DNA of 64,000 bases, from the NCBI RefSeq assembly GCF_900660735.1, contig NZ_LR215049.1:558001-622000 (forward strand), in the 5' to 3' direction. Source of the stretch: Metamycoplasma cloacale. GTDB taxonomy: Bacteria > Bacillota_I > Bacilli_A > Mycoplasmatales > Metamycoplasmataceae. The notes under the pieces are model-generated. The model had not been told where the DNA came from. It saw only the letters and a program-made list of their open reading frames with translations, and ran no database searches. Within the stretch, counting starts at the first letter, position 1; every line of letters starts with the position of its first letter. Below are positions 58,817-64,000 of this stretch, piece by piece. Position numbers and translations under genes: made by a program.

Positions 58817-61192
58817 TTAATTTTTAAATCTATATTCTTCTGGAATTTCACCAAGATTATTTCCAAATAAATAAGTTGATATATTTTGATTCTTATAATA
58901 TTCTGCCAATGCTTCTCTATATGAATTTCTTTGATTTCTTCCACCGCCATAAACTAAATCATATTGTTCTAGATTATATTTTCCAAAAGTTTTATTGTAG
59001 TTATGTCCCGAACTTCTTAATGATTGAATTAATGAAGTTCCGGCATTTCCCCCACCTTCAGCAGCGAAGTTAATACCTAGAATTTGATTATCTAAATTTC
59101 TAATTGATGAGCCAGAAGCACCATTTAAAGGAGATCATGATTTTAAACTAAAACCTAAACCATAATTCAAGTATTCATTTCCTTGATATGGAGATAATTT
59201 TTCTTTTAAATTATGTACAATAAATCCTGTTTTTGAATTTAATGAAGCGTTAGTTAAAAGAATGTCAGTTATTCCTGGTTTATCAATAAAGATTCTACTT
59301 CCTAATGATTGAGTTAATCCCAGTCCATCTCCCAAATAACTTTGAATGTCATTTCTTTTATTGATTCAAGGGCTAGAAGCAAATTGTAAATTCACAATAT
59401 CTTGTTCATTTAAATTATCTTTCTTAATGTTATAGTCACTATTTGAAACAGGGAATCCAAGCGCTAAAAAGTCTAAATTAATTTTTGAAGTTTGAAATTC
59501 CTTGCCTTTGTATGTGTATGACATTTTTTCATTTAATAATTCAGTATATTTTTCATTTAAATCAAAATTTGCCAATTTAAATTTTCTTGATTCATCTCAA
59601 TTAGCAAATTGTGAAGTCGCAAATTCAGCTAATTTTGATGCACTTTCAACGTGAATTGGATTTTCAACTGCATTATTTGAAAATTCATAATTTCCTTCTG
59701 GTTTTTCAAAATCAAATTCTAAAACTGCAAAATCAGCCATTTCTTGTAATTCAGAGAAATTAGAAAATCCTTCTCTTGAAATATTTGAAATATATTCATT
59801 TGGATTTGAATTTAAGAAATTGATTCCTGCATAAATCAAGTTAACTTGTGAAGGTTTAAATCTAAAAATATCAACATGTGAATCTTTTGTAGATATTTGT
59901 AATTCTTGATTCAATGGTGTATCTTCATTATAATGCAACAAGTGTACATTTTGAGTTTCACCATTGACTTCTAATTTCTTAAACGCTTTAAAATACACGT
60001 TATATTCAATTAAAACTTCATTTAATTGTTTTTTGAATGTATCGTTATTTGGGTTTTCTTCAACCTTGGCTTGAAGTTTGTAATATTTTTCTTCTGCTGC
60101 TGATAATTTAGCTTCAATTTCACGATATGCTTGATTTTCCTCTTCAATTTTTGGGGCATTTGTAAACATTGCATTTGAATTGTTTTGGTTTTTAATTAAT
60201 CCTAAAGCAACGTGTAAGTTAGTTGCAATATATCATTTAGTTGGATATTGTCCATCATCACGTTTTTGATAATCAATTATTCAACCGGTACCATATGATA
60301 CTTTGTTTGAACCATTCTTTCTATCTCGTTCAAGCAATGGATTTTGATTAAAAAATGAAATAATGAATGATTGAAGCAAAATATCTTTATATTTATCATT
60401 AGGTATATATCTTGGTAATCCTCTATCAATTAAACCGTTATATCTTTTTATATCTCAATATGCAGTTTTAATTGTTTCACCCAATGGACTCACAACTAAT
60501 TTTTCATCTTCTCTTGTCGGAAGGCTTCAGTTTTTATAAAAAGCACTAACAAAATCAGGATTTTTATTTTCATTTGCCAATCCATTAAATTTGTCTGGAT
60601 TGAATAAACTGTCATTGCTTGAAGGTACTTTGAAATTTTCTCCTAAATCACCAGATAGTTTGTCAAAGTAAGCTTTGTTTAATGCATCATTATCAAATTT
60701 GAAACGTTCTTCAACTGATGCGTTACGATATTCAGCTGTGTCAGCATTTTCAGGTCTTCCCGGAATGTTAAATCCTGGTTTTGGTTTTTCTGGATTGAAA
60801 TTTCCACCAGTATCAACATCAACATTATCGCCACCACCTAATGTTTTAAAACCACTAATAGATACTTCACGAATTGATGATGTTTTATTATTTAAAGAAA
60901 TTGAAAATTTAATTAACAGCACTCCACTACCATCGTTTGGAATTAATTCAAGAGTTGCTGGAGTTGCATCACCTAAATAACCAAGAATAATATTTTCTTT
61001 TCTAATACTTGAAGCAGTTACTGCTGTACGATCAATACTTGGATTTAATTCAACTGCTACTTTTTTTAGCAATGCTTCAATATCAGATTCTTTTTTAGTA
61101 TTGTCACAAGCAGATTGAATTAAAGCAAGTGGAGAAGCCATTGCAACGCCTGATAGTAATAATAATTTTAAATTGACTTTATTTTTTTTCAT
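58817..61192 (-). CDS. mip: Immunoglobulin-cleaving serine protease lipoprotein (MIP, DUF31), copy 1
   Basis: 791 aa. Signal peptide and lipobox IQSAC. Residues about 35-110 form a lipoprotein-17-like domain ending REVSISGFKTLGGG, an addition not seen in copy 2. The protease domain has the catalytic His in IATNLHVALG (near 326) and the nucleophile Ser in NGASGSSIRN (near 693), a trypsin-like DUF31 fold. A Lys/Glu-rich helical insertion (EIEAKLSAAEEKYYKLQAKV region) lies just after the His, as a probable antibody-binding arm. Directly upstream of MIB in the same operon, 8 bases after copy 2. Confidence 0.88.
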
Positions 61193-61200
61193 GTTATCTC

Positions 61201-62991
61201 CTATTTATTAACTCCATTCGGGAATAAAGCTGTTTTTAAATTGTTTTCGCCATATAGTTTAATTAATTGTTCACGATATGATGTAGTTTGGTGTGGATAT
61301 TTATTTTTGTTGCTTCCATCGATTAAGTTATATGCATATATTGTTTTACCGTTATCAAGTAATATATCTTCGCTTTGTAGAAGCGGTGCCATTGTTGCTG
61401 ATTTTAACAAATCACCAAATTGAACACTGCTACTTACACCATTATATATCCCAACAATTTCACCAAAATCGTTATATACAACAGAACCAGATGCTCCGTA
61501 ATATAATGAAGAGAATTTAATGTTGTAATTAAATCCATATGATTCAACAAATAATCTATTTCAAACGTATGGGTAAATTGACATACTATCACCCATTCTA
61601 GTTGAAGCGTCATTTTTTGAATAGGTAAATGCTGTTTTATTATTCTTTATCTTGAAATAACTAATTTCATCTGAATCTCTTTCGGTTGGGTTGTTTTTAG
61701 CGAAATATGTTCTTCCGTTTGTATCCCTTGGATAACCAGCTATGTATAAGTTTTTCGCATTAGATAATGCATATGAATTAACGGGATTATTGTTTGATAA
61801 ATTTTTACCTTTTGATAAATAATCTAAAGTTGGCAAATAGCTTTCAGTTACATCAATGTTAGGTAGTGTTAATGTCTTTGTACGATTAATATATTGATTA
61901 ACTGCGTTAACTGCGTTTTGAATTCAGGTATTCATTTTTGATGAAGCAGTTGCTAAATTAACATCTAGTTTAATTACACCAAAATCGGTATAGAATGGTA
62001 TTTTCTCATTTCTTTCATTTTGTCAATCAATGATTGCTTTATAGTTGTTGTAATTATTTTGCTTAAATACATTAAATTTGGTTTTAATATCTTCTGCAAA
62101 TTGATTGTATGCAAAATCATCAATATAATCAATACCAGCGAAAATTATTACTGGATTATTAAAGCTGTTTTCGTGAGTAGTAGCGTGTGCTGCACCTCTA
62201 AATCCAAGTGAAGGATTAGTTAAGATATCTATGTTAGAAATATATTCAACACCAGCATTAATGTTGGTTTTATTATTTAATGTCTTACCAAAATCAAAAT
62301 TTTCCAAACTTGCCTTACCAAGTGCGAAACCGGCAACTGTATTTCCACTTGGGTCATCATAACCTAGTTTTTTGTCATTTTCATTGCCTCAACTGTTGCT
62401 GAAATTTGACAACACATGGAAGTTAGTTGCAATAAATAATGAAATTTCGGTATGTTCTTCATTTTTTCAACTGTAATCTAAAACTCATCCAGTTCCTTGA
62501 TCAATTGCTAATAAAGGATTGCCTGGTTCATTTAATCTTGTAACAGTTTGGATTGAAAAACTACGATCATAAATTTCTTTATAAATACTATTTTTAGTTA
62601 ATTCGGGATTTGAATTATTTGCTGAAATTTCATTATATCTATTTACATATTCAGGGTAACTATCATTTGTGTAAAAATTAGGAAAGGGAAATGAAGGTAT
62701 TTCCGGAATTTCTTCAGGGTTCGGTTGTGGATTGGGTTGAACGTTATTTTCCCCTTCAGGAGTTTCAGGTTGAGGTTGTGGAGTTGGTGTAACTGGAGTT
62801 TCAGGTTGAGGTTGAGGTTTTGGAGTTGGTGTTACGGGATGATTTGGATTATTTTTATCACCTGAATTGTTGTTATTGCCATTATTTCATTCCCCAATTT
62901 CAAACTCAACTTTTTCTTTTTTGCATGATGTTAAGCTTGCAACTGATAATACAGTTGGTAATCCTAAAAAAAATAATAATTTTCTTTTCAT
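61201..62991 (-). CDS. mip: Immunoglobulin-cleaving serine protease lipoprotein (MIP, DUF31), copy 2
   Basis: 596 aa, first gene of the operon. Signal peptide and lipobox LTSC, then a Pro/Thr/Gln linker with two near-identical units (PTPKPQPQPETPV, PTPQPQPETPEG). The protease domain has IATNFHVLSNF (catalytic His near 192) and YYGASGSVVYND (nucleophile Ser near 501). It lacks the helical insertion after the His and the lipoprotein-17 domain of copy 1, so its substrate may differ. The long Pro linker would hold the protease away from the membrane. A poly-A tract lies about 105 bases upstream. Confidence 0.87.
62757..62836 (-). repeat. Two ~39-bp tandem repeats coding the Pro-rich linker of MIP copy 2
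   Basis: The segment reading GGAGTTTCAGGTTGAGGTTG on the + strand recurs once, with nearly identical flanks; copy number could vary between strains. Confidence 0.75.
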
Positions 62992-63096
62992 ATATTCCCC
63001 TTTCTGTATAACAAAATAGATATTTATATCTATAATTTTATAAAAGTGTTCTAATTTTATATATAAAATAAGAAAAAAGTGAGAAAAAAGACAACA
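62992..63096 (-). promoter_or_regulatory. Promoter region of the MIP-MIB-ATPase operon
   Basis: Between the poly-A tract and the ATG of the first MIP gene. On the - strand it holds TATATATAAAATT and TTATAAAATTATAG stretches that could be -10 elements, and AAAGGGGA as ribosome site 6 bases before the ATG. Confidence 0.4.
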
Positions 63097-63112
63097 TTTT
63101 TTTTTTTTTTTT
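63097..63112 (-). repeat. Homopolymer tract, 16 A on the coding strand
   Basis: T16 on the + strand, A16 relative to the operon, about 105 bases upstream of its first start codon. It is the longest homopolymer I saw in the window. Such tracts near mycoplasma surface-gene promoters change length and switch expression. Confidence 0.9.
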
Positions 63113-63209
63113 GCAATTTAAAATAACCTTCTAATGGTTTTAAAATGTTTTTCAAAATGTTTTTTTTATTTTTATTACAGCAATAGTGTCTTTTTTAAAA
63201 GCTGCAAAA

Positions 63210-63242
63210 AGAAAAAGAGACGAAAATTTCCGCTCTTTTTTC
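63210..63242 (-). terminator. Terminator of the gene at the right edge
   Basis: AAAAAGAG ... CTCTTTTT stem with U run on the - strand, about 20 bases past the stop at 63263. It insulates the MIP promoter from upstream transcription. Confidence 0.75.
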
Positions 63243-63262
63243 TTATAAAAATTGTTTTTTGT

Positions 63263-64000
63263 TTAATTTAATAGTTTATTAAGTCTTGCTTTGTTTAATT
63301 CAGATTGAAGTAATGAAACTCATACTCTTAATCTTTTTTCGTCATTTCCTTTTAACTCAAAATTTAACAATTTCTTTTGTCAATTATGATATTGAATTTC
63401 AATTGAATCCATTATTTTTAACAAATTAATATTGTAAATCTTCAATTGAGGTTTGTCATTTCCAATTTCGCCTTCTTCTTTGATTTCATCAATTAAATTT
63501 TCTATTTGAACCATTAATTGTGAATATACTTTCAAAGTTTCATTATTGTATATCTTATAAACATCTTGATCTGTCAATTGAATATATTCATCATAATTTA
63601 AAATAAAGAATTTATAGTTAAGCTGTTCATTCAATAGAATATAAATCATCTTTACTAATGGATGTTGAATATCACTAAAATCATAAAATGATTGCGATAT
63701 CTCAGTTAATTTATCCATAGTCTCATCATCAAAATGGTTATCTGCATAATCATACAAGCTCTCAATTGCAACCAAAAGTGCTTTTCTATTGTTTAATTTA
63801 TTTCACTCTTCAATATTTTCTGGAAAAAGTGCTACGATTTTCATTATTTCAGTTCTTAAAGCTTCAGAACCGATATGTCTTCCTCTTGATCAAACACCAA
63901 ATTTATATCACTTTTTATAAATGATGCTCCGTATCTCATCATTTATTTCTAAAATTTTAGTTTCATAATCAAAATTGTCAGTATATTCTTTAAACTTTGT
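63263..64000 (-). CDS. Hypothetical protein, 5' end beyond the window
   Basis: At least 245 codons; the start lies to the right of the window. Helical, acidic in the middle (DYADNHFDDETMDKLTEI, LIDEIKEEGEIGNDKP) and basic at the C-terminus. No signal peptide can be judged. Contains WSRGRHIGSEALRTEIMKI and IESLYDYADNHF; several Trp are TGA-encoded. Family not recognised. Being directly upstream of the MIP operon but with its own terminator, it is probably unrelated to it. Confidence 0.7.

Noticed and set aside
61241..61520. Cys/Ser-rich + strand frames opposite the MIP genes
   Set aside because: They have no ribosome site, unlikely composition, and lie antisense to conserved protease genes.
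62740..62840. Short regular repeats resembling a CRISPR array
   Set aside because: They encode the Pro-rich linker of a protease and have no spacers; no cas genes are present.

Overview
The window is from a mollicute of the Mycoplasma hominis/pulmonis type. It is very AT-rich, UGA is read as tryptophan throughout (almost every gene is cut by in-frame TGA if the standard code is used), and it is full of short lipoprotein signal peptides, compact operons and overlapping genes. It begins just before dnaA, so the left edge is probably the conventional start of the chromosome.

Layout. 0-3 kb: dnaA, dnaN, an S4-domain protein and rpmB on the + strand. 3.0-3.5 kb: a decayed surface-protein remnant. 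3.7-6.5 kb: two tandem leucyl aminopeptidases (- strand). 6.5-9.2 kb: mtnN, tatD, rsmA and a HEPN-like protein (+). 9.3-12 kb: gap, trmB and a lipoprotein (-). 12.2-13.2 kb: a structured RNA leader with terminator, then an ECF transporter S component whose start is out of frame at a T6A4 slippery run. 13.7-18.9 kb: rpe, rsgA, PknB-type kinase, PP2C phosphatase, gmk, rsmD and a secreted protein (-). 19-31 kb: an accessory surface block with an HExxH metalloprotease, two Opp-like permeases without ATPases, a ZIP metal transporter and five lipoproteins. 30.9-41.1 kb: tpiA, a membrane protein and the oppABCDF operon (-). 41.9-44.3 kb: a type II restriction-modification pair (C5-cytosine methyltransferase plus HNH nuclease) behind a leader ORF carrying an AT dinucleotide repeat. 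44.5-47.1 kb: a HAD phosphatase, thioredoxin and proS (-).

47.2-63.0 kb is the main virulence locus: ten - strand genes that look like one transcription unit. From the promoter these are two DUF31 serine-protease lipoproteins (Mycoplasma Ig protease, MIP), one large Ig-binding/Ig-blocking protein (MIB), and the seven genes of an F1-like ATPase of the kind named after M. mycoides MSC_0618-0624 (membrane protein, associated protein, gamma-like, epsilon-like, associated subunit, alpha-like, beta-like). The family biology is antibody capture by MIB and cleavage by MIP, with the ATPase thought to power or reset the cycle. A 16-bp poly-A tract lies upstream of the first gene. The last gene of the window (- strand) is incomplete at its 5' end.

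Together the window shows a host-dependent bacterium that imports peptides (Opp, aminopeptidases, surface protease), salvages nucleosides and vitamins, and invests heavily in a variable surface and antibody evasion. No tRNA or rRNA genes, CRISPR arrays or complete insertion sequences were seen.
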